Of a DNA stretch of 64,000 bases, positions 1 through 8,467 are shown in pieces. Every line of letters starts with the position of its first letter. Position 1 is the first letter of the stretch. This DNA is from Clostridia bacterium (GTDB lineage: Bacteria; Bacillota; Clostridia; Christensenellales; Aristaeellaceae). The translations under genes were made by a program, and so were the position numbers. The DNA lies in the NCBI GenBank assembly GCA_017936765.1, contig JAGBEX010000012.1, positions 1 through 64,000 on the forward strand, given 5' to 3'. The notes beneath the pieces were generated by a model. It saw only the letters and a list, made by a program, of their open reading frames with translations. It had not been told where the DNA came from and did no database searches.

Positions 1-1
1 C

Positions 2-493
2 AAAAATGCTGACCGCGTGAAGGTGGCCTGCCTGGCTCAGCTGGTGAACGTGATCGCTCCCATCATGACCCGCAATGGCGGCGGCGTGTGGGCGCAGACC
101 ATCTACTGGCCGCTGATGCACGCCTCCAAGTATGGCCGCGGCACCGCCCTGCGCCCGGTGATCGACAGCCCCACCTACGATTGCTCCGACTATGAGCAGG
201 TCCCGCTGGTGGACGGCACCGCCACCCTGGGTGACGACGGCTCGGTGACCATCTTTGCCGTGAACCGTGACATGAGTGAGGACATCGTGCTGAACGCTGA
301 CCTGCGCGGCTTTGGCGAAATGAAGATCGCGGAGCATATCGTGCTTCATCACGATGACGTGAAGGCCATCAACACCGAGAGCAATCCCGACAATGTGGCG
401 CCCGCTGCGGGCAATGGCGGCACCATCGATGGCGGCAAGCTGGAAGTGAAGCTGCCCAGCCTGAGCTGGAATGTGATTCGTCTGGTGAAGTGA
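2..493 (+). CDS. alpha-N-arabinofuranosidase, GH51, C-terminal fragment
   Basis: The gene enters from the left edge and only the last 163 codons are visible. The opening residues (NADRVKVACLAQLVNVIAP) and the following GGGVWAQTIYWPL stretch are characteristic of the end of the catalytic domain of family 51 arabinofuranosidases. The rest is the C-terminal beta-sandwich, with conserved VNRD and a closing LPSLSWNVIRL. The family removes terminal alpha-L-arabinofuranosyl residues from arabinan and arabinoxylan oligomers, usually in the cytoplasm. It is followed by a terminator and then by two GH43 genes, so it belongs to an arabinose-polymer utilisation region. The GTG at 17 is an internal codon, not the start. 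Confidence 0.9.
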   Translation, partial: KNADRVKVACLAQLVNVIAPIMTRNGGGVWAQTIYWPLMHASKYGRGTALRPVIDSPTYDCSDYEQVPLVDGTATLGDDGSVTIFAVNRDMSEDIVLNADLRGFGEMKIAEHIVLHHDDVKAINTESNPDNVAPAAGNGGTIDGGKLEVKLPSLSWNVIRLVK

Positions 494-510
494 TCCTTCC
501 CTGGCATTGA

Positions 511-542
511 CCCTGGACTGCTCAGGTAGTCCAGGGTTTTTG
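511..542 (+). terminator. intrinsic terminator after GH51
   Basis: A 9-bp perfect stem (511-519 with 528-536) is followed by a run of T residues from 537. It lies 18 bases past the GH51 stop codon and separates that gene from the secreted GH43 gene. Confidence 0.85.
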
Positions 543-645
543 GTAAAAGATCAGAAAGAAAGCTGCCTGGCCGAGGGCGCAGGGCAGCCCATCACCGCCG
601 GTGGGATCCGGGTGAAGTGAGAATCATGCAGATGGAGGCAACAAG

Positions 646-2049
646 ATGAAGTGGTTATGTTGGGTAATGTGTGCGATGCTGATAACAGCGCTGCTTCCTG
701 CGTGTGCAGAGGATGCCGCACCGGCATTTGAGACCGTATCGGTGCATGATCCGTCCATCATCAAGGCGGAGGATGGCTACTATTACATCTTTGGCAGCCA
801 CATGGCGGCCGCCCGCAGCAAAGACCTGATGATTTGGGAGAGCATCTCCACCGATGCGCAAGGCGGCTGCACCCTGGTGGAAAACGTGCAGGAGCAGATG
901 AAGGAAGCCCTCTCCTGGGCCAAGACCAACACCTTCTGGGCGCCTGACGTGCAGCAGCTCAAGGATGGCCGCTATTATTTCTACTACTGCACCTGCGAGG
1001 GTTCCAGCCCCCTGTCTGCCATGGGTCTGGCGGTGAGCGACAAGCCCGAAGGCCCCTACGAGGATCTGGGCGTGTTCCTCAAATCCGGCGCTCCGGGCTA
1101 TGACGCCACGGTTTATCCCAACGTGGTGGACCCCCACACCTTCTTTGACAAGGAAGGCAAGCTGTGGATGGTTTACGGCTCCTATTCCGGCGGCATCTTC
1201 ATTCTGGAAATGGATCCGGAGACCGGCTTCCCCCTGGAGGGCCAGGGCTATGGCAAAAAGCTGCTGGGCAAGAACCACAGCCGCATCGAAGCGCCCTATA
1301 TCCTCTACAGCCCTGACACGGACTACTATTATCTGTTCCTGTCCTTTGGCGGGCTGAATGCGAAGGATGGCTACAACATCCGCGTGTGCCGCTCCAAAAA
1401 CCCTGATGGCCCCTACGAGGATGCCCTGGGACAGGATATGATCGAATGCGGCGGCAGGCCCGGCACTTACTTTAACGATGAGGACTATGTGGGCTACGGC
1501 GTGAAGCTGATGGGCGGCTACAAGTTTAACCTGGTAGACACGGACACCAACCGCATGACGCTGGCCTATCGCTCCCCCGGCCACAACTCCGCGTATTATG
1601 ATGAAGAGACGGGCCGCTACTTCATCGTTTTCCACACCCGCTTTGCCAAATTTGGCGAGGCGCACTCCATCCGCGTGCATCAGATGTACATGAACGAGGA
1701 CGGCTGGCCGGTGGTTTCCCCCGTGTGCTATGGGGGCGAAACGGCGCAGGCCATCCCTGCTGAAAAGCAGAGCGGCCTGTACAAGGTGCTGTTCCACGAA
1801 AGGGACATCAACCGCAAGGAGCATAAATCCCAGCTGGCAACGCTGCAGGCCGATGGCACGGTCACCGGCGACGTAAGCGGCACCTGGAGCTGCGGGGATG
1901 GCGTCAACATCACCCTGAGCCTGGCAGACAAGACCTATCATGGTGTGCTGCACACCGCCTGGGATACCAATGCGGAGGCCTGGGTCACCATGTTCTCGGC
2001 GCTGGATCAGGAGGGCGCTGCCCTGTGGGGCATCCGCACGGGAGAATAA
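646..2049 (+). CDS. secreted GH43 endo-1,5-alpha-L-arabinanase
   Basis: 467 aa. An N-terminal hydrophobic signal (residues 2-20) ends in LLPAC-AEDA, so it is either cleaved by signal peptidase I or is a lipoprotein with an imperfect lipobox. The five-bladed propeller catalytic domain begins with HDPSI, whose Asp35 is the predicted general base. VDPHTF near residue 162 gives the pKa-setting Asp and IEAPYI near residue 215 the general acid Glu. A His in VFHTRF matches the metal-site His of this subfamily. The last 110 residues look like the lipocalin-like C-terminal domain of the AbnB type, and total length matches that type. A GGAGG site precedes the ATG. It would cut arabinan outside the cell, feeding the GH51 and GH43 exo-enzymes on either side. 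Confidence 0.87.
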   Translation: MKWLCWVMCAMLITALLPACAEDAAPAFETVSVHDPSIIKAEDGYYYIFGSHMAAARSKDLMIWESISTDAQGGCTLVENVQEQMKEALSWAKTNTFWAPDVQQLKDGRYYFYYCTCEGSSPLSAMGLAVSDKPEGPYEDLGVFLKSGAPGYDATVYPNVVDPHTFFDKEGKLWMVYGSYSGGIFILEMDPETGFPLEGQGYGKKLLGKNHSRIEAPYILYSPDTDYYYLFLSFGGLNAKDGYNIRVCRSKNPDGPYEDALGQDMIECGGRPGTYFNDEDYVGYGVKLMGGYKFNLVDTDTNRMTLAYRSPGHNSAYYDEETGRYFIVFHTRFAKFGEAHSIRVHQMYMNEDGWPVVSPVCYGGETAQAIPAEKQSGLYKVLFHERDINRKEHKSQLATLQADGTVTGDVSGTWSCGDGVNITLSLADKTYHGVLHTAWDTNAEAWVTMFSALDQEGAALWGIRTGE

Positions 2050-2070
2050 ACCCAGGCTGAATAATCAGGC

Positions 2071-2099
2071 TTGACATCATTCATCCTTTGGCCTAAACT
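2071..2099 (+). promoter_or_regulatory. sigma-A promoter for the HTH/GH43 pair
   Basis: TTGACA at 2071-2076 and TAAACT at 2094-2099 are separated by exactly 17 bases. Transcription should begin near 2105-2107, which places the ATG at 2103 outside the message and moves the HTH start downstream. Confidence 0.8.
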
Positions 2100-2105
2100 A
2101 CCATG

Positions 2106-2129
2106 GGGAACGGCCTGGGTGCCGTTCCC
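2106..2129 (+). promoter_or_regulatory. 5'-terminal leader hairpin
   Basis: A perfect 9-bp stem (2106-2114 with 2121-2129) and a 6-nt loop lie at the predicted transcription start. There is no T run, so it is not a terminator. A 5'-end stabilising hairpin or an operator palindrome are the likely roles. Confidence 0.55.
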
Positions 2130-2150
2130 TGTGTTGCAAAAGAAAGCGAA

Positions 2151-2486
2151 GTGAGCATTTTGCTGCACATCCGTTCCCTGCGGGAGGGACTGCCCCTGTT
2201 CCGGGCGCTGAATTCCGACATCCGCATCTCCATCATGGAGCTTTTGTTCCAGGAAGGCCCGCTGCGCATGAGCGCTATCTCAGGAAGACTGGGCATCACC
2301 GCCGGTGCGCTGACGCCCCACATCAAGGTGCTGAAGGACTGCGGCATGGTCACGGTGGACATGGTCAGCGGCAAGCATGGCGTGCAGAAGATCTGCTGCG
2401 CAACGGACGAGAGCATCATGATCGACCCCATCCAGCAGCGCTCCATATCCGGGAGGAATTTCAGCTGCGATCAAGCAGCCTATTGA
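2151..2486 (+). CDS. ArsR-like winged-helix transcriptional regulator
   Basis: About 111 aa from the GTG at 2151. The frame is open from an ATG at 2103, but that ATG sits at or before the predicted transcription start, so the later start (or another nearby one) is preferred. The body has the ArsR-type pattern: FRALNSDIRISIMELL as the first helix, then ISGRLGITAGALTPHIKVL as the recognition helix, then a beta wing (GMVTVDMVSGKHG). There are no Cys pairs typical of metal sensors. It has its own promoter and ends 25 bases before the cytoplasmic GH43 gene, so it most likely controls that gene and itself in response to an arabinose-derived signal; the ligand is not evident. Confidence 0.72.
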   Translation: MSILLHIRSLREGLPLFRALNSDIRISIMELLFQEGPLRMSAISGRLGITAGALTPHIKVLKDCGMVTVDMVSGKHGVQKICCATDESIMIDPIQQRSISGRNFSCDQAAY

Positions 2487-2511
2487 TCACTTGTTTTGTG
2501 GAGGAATCAGA

Positions 2512-3489
2512 ATGAACTGCAACGATTATCGTCACACGGCGTGGAATACCCCGTTTATCGCCCAGCGTGCTGACCCCTATGTGAAACTGATCGACGGCAA
2601 GTGGTACTTCACGGCCTCCATCCCTGCCTACGACGGCATTGTGCTGCGCTGTGCCGACAGCCTGGAGGGCCTGCGGACGGCCGCCGAAACGGAGATCTGG
2701 CACGCCCATGAAACGGGCGTGATGGGCGCGCACGTCTGGGCGCCGGAGCTGCACCGGCTGGACGGCTGCTGGTATATCTACTTTGCCGCCGGTGAAAAGG
2801 AGCGCTGCTGGCGCATCCGTCCCTGGGTGCTGCGCTGCCGGGACGAGGATCCCATCCACGGCACGTGGGAAGAATGCGGCATGATGCAGCGCGCCGATGA
2901 TGATTATTTCAGCTTCACAGCTTTCTCCCTGGACATGACGGTGTTTGAACTACGGGGCAAGCGCTATTGCATTTGGGCGGAGAAGGTCAGCGTGGATCCC
3001 ATGATCTCCAACCTGTACATTGCCGAAATGGAAACGCCCCTGAAGCTGAAAACGCCCCAGATGCTGCTCACCTCCCCGACCTATGCCTGGGAGCGCCACG
3101 GCTTCTGGGTCAACGAAGGCCCCACGGTGATCTGCCACGAAGGCCGCGTGTTCATGACCTATTCCGCCAGCGACACCAGCCCCGCCTACTGCATGGGCCT
3201 GATGTGGATGGATGCGGCGGATGACCCCATGGACATCTCCGCCTGGCACAAGGTGAATCAGCCTGTGCTGAAAACCGATGCCGACAAAGGCCTCTTTGGC
3301 CCCGGCCACAACACCTTCTTTACCGATGAGAACGGCCAGGTGTACAGTTCCTATCACGCCAGACCCTATGATGAGATCATCGGCAATCCGCTGTTCGACC
3401 CCAACCGCCATGCGTTCATCATGAAGGTGGACTTCAAGGACGGTATGCCGGTGTTTGACACGGGCAACCAGCTGTTTCAGGGAGAATAA
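2512..3489 (+). CDS. GH43 exo-alpha-L-arabinofuranosidase-like enzyme
   Basis: 325 aa, no signal peptide. The ATG at 2512 is chosen because GTGGAGGAATCAGA lies just ahead of it. GH43 propeller landmarks are present: RADPYVK (general base Asp) near the N terminus, VWAPELH, SLDMTVFE (pKa-setting Asp), NEGPTVI (general acid Glu) and GPGHNTFF (His over the active site). It resembles the intracellular exo-acting GH43 group that trims arabinose from short arabino-oligosaccharides. It is co-transcribed with the HTH regulator. The exact linkage preference cannot be read from sequence. Confidence 0.8.
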   Translation: MNCNDYRHTAWNTPFIAQRADPYVKLIDGKWYFTASIPAYDGIVLRCADSLEGLRTAAETEIWHAHETGVMGAHVWAPELHRLDGCWYIYFAAGEKERCWRIRPWVLRCRDEDPIHGTWEECGMMQRADDDYFSFTAFSLDMTVFELRGKRYCIWAEKVSVDPMISNLYIAEMETPLKLKTPQMLLTSPTYAWERHGFWVNEGPTVICHEGRVFMTYSASDTSPAYCMGLMWMDAADDPMDISAWHKVNQPVLKTDADKGLFGPGHNTFFTDENGQVYSSYHARPYDEIIGNPLFDPNRHAFIMKVDFKDGMPVFDTGNQLFQGE

Positions 3490-3495
3490 AACAAT

Positions 3496-3533
3496 GCCCG
3501 AAGGCGAAAGGATGCCTTCGGGCGATATTTTTT
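3496..3533 (+). terminator. intrinsic terminator after GH43
   Basis: GCCCGAAGGC (3496-3505) pairs with GCCTTCGGGC (3514-3523) and is followed by GATATTTTTT. It starts 6 bases past the stop codon. Confidence 0.88.
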
Positions 3534-3540
3534 GGGGGAA

Positions 3541-3852
3541 AATTCGGAATGCGGAATTTTGTTTGTGGACGGGCGGGCGATCGCAGATCGCCCCTACATT
3601 TGCGGGGAAGAGTTTGGCGTTGAGGCAAGCGGCGCAGCCCTCTCAGTCAGCGCGAGAGCTGACAGCTCCCCCAGGGGGGGGGAGCCAAGATACTTCTCCT
3701 GAGTCGCGGCGCGACCGTATTCGCGCCGTGACCCCCGCAAAGGAAAAACCCACTTCCAATAACTGAAAGTGGGTTTCGAAAGGGCCGAATGGCCCTTCGC
3801 GGGAGTGCAGAGGGCAGCGCCCTCTGCCGGAGTCCAGAGGCAGAGCCTCTGG
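3541..3852 (+). repeat. composite intergenic repeat, copy 1 (inverted orientation)
   Basis: No gene is seen in this stretch. It carries, in order: AT-rich AATTCGGAATGCGGAATT motifs; an inverted repeat GGGCGATC-GCA-GATCGCCC (3575-3593); a CCCTCTCAGTCAGCGC...GAGCTGACAGCTCCCCC module; a hairpin around CGCGGCGCGACC...CGCGCCGTGACCCC; and short AGGGC/GCCCT hairpins up to the end of gpmI. The same modules recur in the opposite order near 8.1, 23.6 and 28.3 kb. Confidence 0.8.
3743..3777 (-). terminator. terminator for gpmI, inside the repeat
   Basis: On the minus strand AAACCCACTT and AAGTGGGTTT form a 10-bp stem followed by TTTCCTTT. It lies about 75 bases beyond the gpmI stop and is embedded in the composite repeat. 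Confidence 0.7.
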
Positions 3853-5430
3853 TTACTTGAGCATAGACTCTTCCCAGCAGTCGTAGGGCTTGAGACCGAG
3901 GAGCTGGGCGACGGTGGGGGCGACGTTGGCCAGGCCGAAGTGGTTGCCTTCCTTCAGCTCGTGCTTCTCGTCCTTATCGTAGACGATGAAGGGAACGGGG
4001 TTCAGGCTATGGGCGGTACGGGGTGCGATGCCGCCCTTCTTGTTCTTCTCCAGCATCTGGTCGGCGTTACCGTGGTCGGCGGTGACCAGCAGGATGGCGC
4101 CATGCTCGTCGCAGGCCTTCTTGATGCGGGCCAGGCAGAGGTCAACGGTTTCCACGGCGATCTCGGTGGCCAGGACGTTACCGGTATGGCCCACCATGTC
4201 GCCATTGGGGAAGTTGCAGCGGATGAAGCCATACCTGCCCTTTTCCAGCGCGGCGATGACCAGGTCGGTGACCTCGGTGGCCTTCATCCAGGGGCATTCG
4301 TCAAAGGAGCGCACGTCGGAGGGAACCTCGTCCCAATCCTCGAGGGCTTCGGAGAACTTCTCGGAGCGGTTGCCATTCCAGAAATAGGTCACGTGGCCAT
4401 ACTTCTGGGTCTCGGAGCAGGCATACTCGGGGATGCCGGCTTCCACCAGCAGCTCGGTGAGGGTGTGGCGGATCTCCGGGGGATTCACCAGGAAGGCCTT
4501 GGGGATGTTCAGGTCGCCGTCGTACTGCAGCATACCGGCGTACTTCACCTGAGGCACCGCGCCACGGTCGAAGTGGGCGAAGGTCTCGTCGCCATCAAAG
4601 GCCATGGAAATCTCCTGGGCGCGGTCGCCGCGGAAGTTATAGAGGATCACGGAATCGCCGTCGTTCATCTTGCCCACGGGCTGGCCGTTTTCGGCAATGA
4701 CGAAGGCGGGCAGATCCTGGTCGATGACGCCCAGCTCGGCGCGGTAGGTCTCGATGGCTTCCTTGGCGGAGGCAAACTGACGGCCTTCACCGTGGACGTG
4801 GGTCTCCCAGCCGGCCTTGACCATGGCCCAGTTGGCCTGATAGCGGTCCATGGTGACCTGCATACGGCCGCCGCCGGAGGCGATCTTGCCATCGAAGGAG
4901 GCGTCGTTCAGGGTCGCCAGCACGTCCTCCAGCTGCTGCACATAGTCCAGAGCGGAGGTGGCAGGCACATCGCGGCCGTCCAGCAGGATGTGGCAGCGCA
5001 CGCGGGCAATGCCCTCGGCCTTGGCCTGACCCAGCATGGCGATGAGGTGGCTGATGTTGGAATGCACATTGCCATCGGAAAGCAGGCCGATGAAGTGCAT
5101 GGTGGAATTGTTGGCCTTGCAGTTGCCAGCCAGATCCTTCCAGGCCTCGGAGGTGTAGATCTTGCCGGACTCGATGGACTCGTTGACCAGCTTGGCGCCC
5201 TGGGAGTAGATCTGGCCGCAGCCCAGCGCGTTGTGGCCAACCTCGGAGTTGCCCATATCGTCGTCGGAGGGCAGGCCAACGGCGGCGCCGTGAGCCTTGA
5301 TGATCTGCCAGGGGTTATTGGCCTTCAGCTCGTCCAGGGTGGGGGTGGTGGCGGAGAGGACCATGTTGCCCAGGGTCTCGGGGGTCTCGCCCACGCCGTC
5401 CATCACGACCAAAACAACGGGTTTATTCAT
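3853..5430 (-). CDS. gpmI: 2,3-bisphosphoglycerate-independent phosphoglycerate mutase
   Basis: 525 aa. The ATG at 5430 is chosen: AGGAGGT lies 11 bases upstream and the protein then opens MNKPVVLVVMDGVGE. It interconverts 3- and 2-phosphoglycerate in glycolysis, using two metal ions and a phosphoserine. Seen directly: the metal-binding DGVGE, the catalytic Ser in DMGNSEVGHNALG, DGRDV, SGGGRMQVTMDRY, NFRGDRAQE, NGDMVGHTG and TADHGNADQM. The AHG-AVGLPSDDDMGNSEVGHNALG and SGGGRM-VTMDRY wording matches the plant/trypanosomatid-type enzyme better than E. coli or Bacillus GpmI. It is a single-gene unit with its own promoter (5481-5509) and terminator. Confidence 0.95.
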   Translation of the reverse strand: MNKPVVLVVMDGVGETPETLGNMVLSATTPTLDELKANNPWQIIKAHGAAVGLPSDDDMGNSEVGHNALGCGQIYSQGAKLVNESIESGKIYTSEAWKDLAGNCKANNSTMHFIGLLSDGNVHSNISHLIAMLGQAKAEGIARVRCHILLDGRDVPATSALDYVQQLEDVLATLNDASFDGKIASGGGRMQVTMDRYQANWAMVKAGWETHVHGEGRQFASAKEAIETYRAELGVIDQDLPAFVIAENGQPVGKMNDGDSVILYNFRGDRAQEISMAFDGDETFAHFDRGAVPQVKYAGMLQYDGDLNIPKAFLVNPPEIRHTLTELLVEAGIPEYACSETQKYGHVTYFWNGNRSEKFSEALEDWDEVPSDVRSFDECPWMKATEVTDLVIAALEKGRYGFIRCNFPNGDMVGHTGNVLATEIAVETVDLCLARIKKACDEHGAILLVTADHGNADQMLEKNKKGGIAPRTAHSLNPVPFIVYDKDEKHELKEGNHFGLANVAPTVAQLLGLKPYDCWEESMLK

Positions 5431-5480
5431 AGAAAAAGCAACCTCCTGTTCGTGTAGGTGCAATTAACGCATACACCAAT

Positions 5481-5509
5481 AGAATAGTGCATTGTGAGGG
5501 AATTGTCAA
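5481..5509 (-). promoter_or_regulatory. promoter of gpmI
   Basis: Reading the minus strand, TTGACA (5509-5504) and TATTCT (5486-5481) are spaced by 17 bases. The leader to the ATG at 5430 is about 45 nt. Confidence 0.75.
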
Positions 5510-5513
5510 TAAA

Positions 5514-5830
5514 ATTCGGAATTCGGAATGCGTAATGCGGAATAAAGTTTCCTGCTCTGCCGCCCCCCCTTGGCTCCCCCTCTGGGGGAGCTGTCGCCTT
5601 TAGGCGACTGAGAGGGCTGTGCTGCGGAAATTGCTTGCTGTACGTAAGAGGAGGGTAGCCCTCTCAGTCAGCGCAAGCGCTGCCAGCTCTCCCAAAGGGA
5701 GAGCCAAGGTTGCCTTCCTTGCGTCGCTTTGGTTTTTGAAGTAGACAGGCGATTGCAGATTGCTCCTGGCGCCATGTTGGCCAAGCACTGGGAACACCAA
5801 TCATTCCGAATTCAGCATTCCGAATTCCCT
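5514..5830 (+). repeat. composite intergenic repeat, copy 2 (rearranged)
   Basis: No gene is seen. AT-rich AATTCGGAATTCGGAATGCG motifs are followed by the CTTGGCTCCCCCTCTGGGGGAGCTG module in forward orientation (about 5570-5620), then the same module inverted (about 5658-5710), then a decayed form of the GGCGATC/GATCGCC module and further ATTCCGAATT motifs. The head-to-head pair of the same module is unique to this copy. Confidence 0.7.
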
Positions 5831-5845
5831 TCACACCCCTTTGCC

Positions 5846-5874
5846 TTGACGAACATTCCCGGAAACGGTATAAT
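5846..5874 (+). promoter_or_regulatory. promoter of secDF
   Basis: TTGACG at 5846-5851 and TATAAT at 5869-5874 with a 17-base spacer. The leader to the secD ATG is about 35 nt. Confidence 0.85.
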
Positions 5875-5915
5875 ATTCTTTATCCGTTTTATATCAATAA
5901 GGAGGAAGCAAGCGA

Positions 5916-7241
5916 ATGAAAAAGAATCGCAAGCGCGCCAATGGCAAAACAAAGTCCTTGATCGCGCTGATCATCGTGCTGGTGCTGACCATTGTTGTAG
6001 GCGTGGTGGGCGTGACCGGCGTGCCGCTGGATAGCCGCGGCCTGCACAAGCTGAAGGGCTGGATGCCCACCCCCAATGCCGAGAATTGGCCGGAGGCGCT
6101 GTCGCTGGGTCTTGACCTGCGGGGCGGCGTGTATGTGGAGTACTCCGCGGTGCAGAATCAGGACATCGAGGCTGACTTCAGCACCCTGATGGAGGGTACC
6201 ATCGGTGTGATCCAGCAGCGCCTCACCGACAAGGGCTATGCTGAAAGCACCGTGCAGCGCGTGGGTAACGACGGCATCCGCGTGGAGATCCCCGATGTGA
6301 CGGATCCCGCCGCCGTGCTGGAGCTGATCGGCAACCCTGCCAAGCTGGAGTTCAAGACTCCCGATGGCAATGTGTTCATGGAAGGCTCCATGGTGGAGAC
6401 CGCTACTTATTACTATGAGCAGGGCGACCATCAGGTGGCCTTCAAGCTCACCGACGAGGGCGCGAAGATTTTTGCCGATGTGACCGCTGCCAACATTGGC
6501 CGCAGCCTGAGCATCTACCTGGACGGCGAACTGCTGATCGATCCCATGGTGGAGACGCCCATCACCGGCGGCAGCGGTGTGATCAACGGCATGGGCAGCG
6601 CCGAGCGCGCCAAGACCATCGCCGCGCAGATCCAGTCCGGCGCGCTGCCCCTGGAGCTGACCCAGCAGAAGGTGGACACCGTGTCCGCCACCCTGGGCGA
6701 CGATGCCCTGTCCACCTCCGTCACCGCGGCCGTGATCGGCATCCTGCTGGTGATGCTGGTGATGATCCTCCGCTATCGCCTCAATGGCGTGGTGGCCTCC
6801 TGGTCGCTGTGCATTTACATCATTGTGCTGTTCCTGCTGCTGGCGGTGCTGCCCGGCATTCAGCTCACGCTGCCTGGCCTGGCCGGCATTGTGCTGGGCA
6901 TCGGCATGGCTGTTGATGCCAACGTGATCATCTTCGAGCGCTTCAACGAGGAAGTCCGCAATGGCCGCCCGCTGAAGGCCGCTGTCCGCGCTGGCTTCAA
7001 GAACGCCATGTCCGCCGTGCTGGACGCCAACATCACCACCCTGATCGCCGCCGTGGTGCTGCTGATCTACGGTACCGGCTCCATCCAGGGCTTTGCCAAG
7101 ACCCTGCTGCTGGGCGTGGTGGTCTCCATGTTCACGGCCATCGTGGTGACCCGCTTCCTGATGCGTCACATCATCAATCTGGTTGCCAATGAGAAGCTGT
7201 TCACGTCCGGCGTGAAGGCTGTGAAGGAGGAGCAGGTATGA
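5916..7241 (+). CDS. secD: protein translocase subunit SecD
   Basis: 441 aa. ATAAGGAGGAAGC precedes the ATG. It is the SecD half of the SecDF proton-driven motor that helps pull exported proteins across the membrane after SecYEG. Features: first membrane helix at about 15-37, the LGLDLRGGVYVEY signature, an extracytoplasmic P1 domain (about 60-265), and a C-terminal block of about five membrane helices containing GIGMAVDANVIIFERFNEE. It overlaps secF by 4 bases (ATGA), so the two are translationally coupled. Confidence 0.95.
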   Translation: MKKNRKRANGKTKSLIALIIVLVLTIVVGVVGVTGVPLDSRGLHKLKGWMPTPNAENWPEALSLGLDLRGGVYVEYSAVQNQDIEADFSTLMEGTIGVIQQRLTDKGYAESTVQRVGNDGIRVEIPDVTDPAAVLELIGNPAKLEFKTPDGNVFMEGSMVETATYYYEQGDHQVAFKLTDEGAKIFADVTAANIGRSLSIYLDGELLIDPMVETPITGGSGVINGMGSAERAKTIAAQIQSGALPLELTQQKVDTVSATLGDDALSTSVTAAVIGILLVMLVMILRYRLNGVVASWSLCIYIIVLFLLLAVLPGIQLTLPGLAGIVLGIGMAVDANVIIFERFNEEVRNGRPLKAAVRAGFKNAMSAVLDANITTLIAAVVLLIYGTGSIQGFAKTLLLGVVVSMFTAIVVTRFLMRHIINLVANEKLFTSGVKAVKEEQV

Positions 7242-8122
7242 CGATCAAGAATCATTCCAAGATCTGCCTGATGGTCTCCGCGGCCATCATGGTTATTGCC
7301 CTGGTGCTGAGCCTGTGCGGCCTGGGCATCAATCTGGGCATCGATTTCGCCGGTGGCCTGGCCATGCAGTATAACATGGGCGGCACCTTTGCTGAGAGCG
7401 ACGTGTCCGCTGTGCTGAAGGATATGGGCGTGGGCGACTTTACCGTCACCACCCAGGGCGCCAACAAGGACGAGGTGACCGTGCGCATCAAGTCCGTGGG
7501 TCAGGACGACGTGCAGGCCGTGCAGGCTGACTTCGAGCAGCGGCTGAAGGCCACCTATCCCAACCTGTCCCAGGCGGGCGACGTGAACTACGTTGGCCCC
7601 GTGGCGGGCGCTACCCTGCTGAAGAACGCCTTCTGGTCGGTGGTCATCGCCAGCGCGCTGATGCTGGTGTACATCGCCTTCCGCTTTGACTTCAACTCCG
7701 GCGTGGCCGCTGTGTTCGGCCTCCTGCACGATGTGCTGATGATGCTGGCCTTCATGGTGCTTCTGCGCAATGTGGTGCAGATGAACTCTTCCTTCATCGC
7801 CGCCATGCTGACCATCGTGGGCTATTCCATCAATAATACCATCGTCATCTTCGACCGCATCCGCGAGAACGCCCGCAAGATGCCCACCGAAGACCGCGTG
7901 GACGTGGTGAACCGTTCCATCAAGGAATGCCTGGGCCGTACCATCAATACCACCATCACCACCCTCATCACCATCACAGCCCTGTATATCCTGGGCGTGG
8001 ACGCCATCAAGGAGTTCGCCCTGCCCATCATCATCGGCATCCTCTCCGGCGTCTATTCCGCCAACATGATCAACGGCTACATCTGGGCCGCCCTTGAAAA
8101 CCACAAGCGCAAGCGCGCTTAA
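7238..8122 (+). CDS. secF: protein translocase subunit SecF
   Basis: 294 aa. Partner of SecD in the SecDF complex. It has the N-terminal helix, the GIDFAGGLAMQYN motif, a short periplasmic-side domain and five further helices including the conserved SINNTIVIFDRIREN loop. Start overlaps the secD stop. In many Clostridia recJ follows directly; here a 345-bp composite repeat lies between. Confidence 0.95.
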   Translation: MTIKNHSKICLMVSAAIMVIALVLSLCGLGINLGIDFAGGLAMQYNMGGTFAESDVSAVLKDMGVGDFTVTTQGANKDEVTVRIKSVGQDDVQAVQADFEQRLKATYPNLSQAGDVNYVGPVAGATLLKNAFWSVVIASALMLVYIAFRFDFNSGVAAVFGLLHDVLMMLAFMVLLRNVVQMNSSFIAAMLTIVGYSINNTIVIFDRIRENARKMPTEDRVDVVNRSIKECLGRTINTTITTLITITALYILGVDAIKEFALPIIIGILSGVYSANMINGYIWAALENHKRKRA

Positions 8123-8452
8123 GGGCTCCGCCCTTAAGGATCCCGGCAGGGGCGCTGCCCCTGCACCCCGCCAGAGGGTCATTCGACCCTCTGGACTCCC
8201 TTTTTGGGGTGCCGTGGCGGGGTTTTTCCTTTGCTGGGGTCACGGCGCATAACGGATGCGCCGCGACGCGGGGGAAATATCTTGGCTCTCCCTCTGGGAG
8301 AGCTGTCAGCGCTTGCGCTGACTGAGAGGGTTGCACTGCTTGTCTCGTCGCCAAACTTTTCTCCGCACCTGTAGGGGCGATCTGTGATCGCCCGCCCGTC
8401 CACACTCTCAATTCCTAATTCATAATTCATAATTCCTAATTCCTAATTCCCA
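8123..8452 (+). repeat. composite intergenic repeat, copy 3 (forward orientation)
   Basis: No gene is seen. It starts directly after the secF stop with short hairpins of the form AGGGC-N-GCCCT joined by GGACTCCC, then GGGGTCACGGCGCATAACGGATGCGCCGCGAC-like, then CTTGGCTCTCCCTCTGGGAGAGCTGTCAGCGC...GACTGAGAGGG, then GTAGGGGCGATC-TGT-GATCGCCC (8371-8393), then CACTCTCAATTCCTAATTCATAATTC-type tandem motifs up to the recJ ribosome binding site. Confidence 0.85.
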
Positions 8453-8467
8453 CTTCTGGAGGATCTC

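Noticed and set aside
3769..5457. Long plus-strand open frame (over 560 codons) opposite gpmI
   Set aside because: It mirrors the gpmI codons and gives a Gly/Val/His-rich product without family motifs; gpmI has every catalytic motif, a promoter and an RBS. Similar long antisense frames opposite secD, recJ, rel, mutS2, CotH and the PTS genes were rejected for the same reason.
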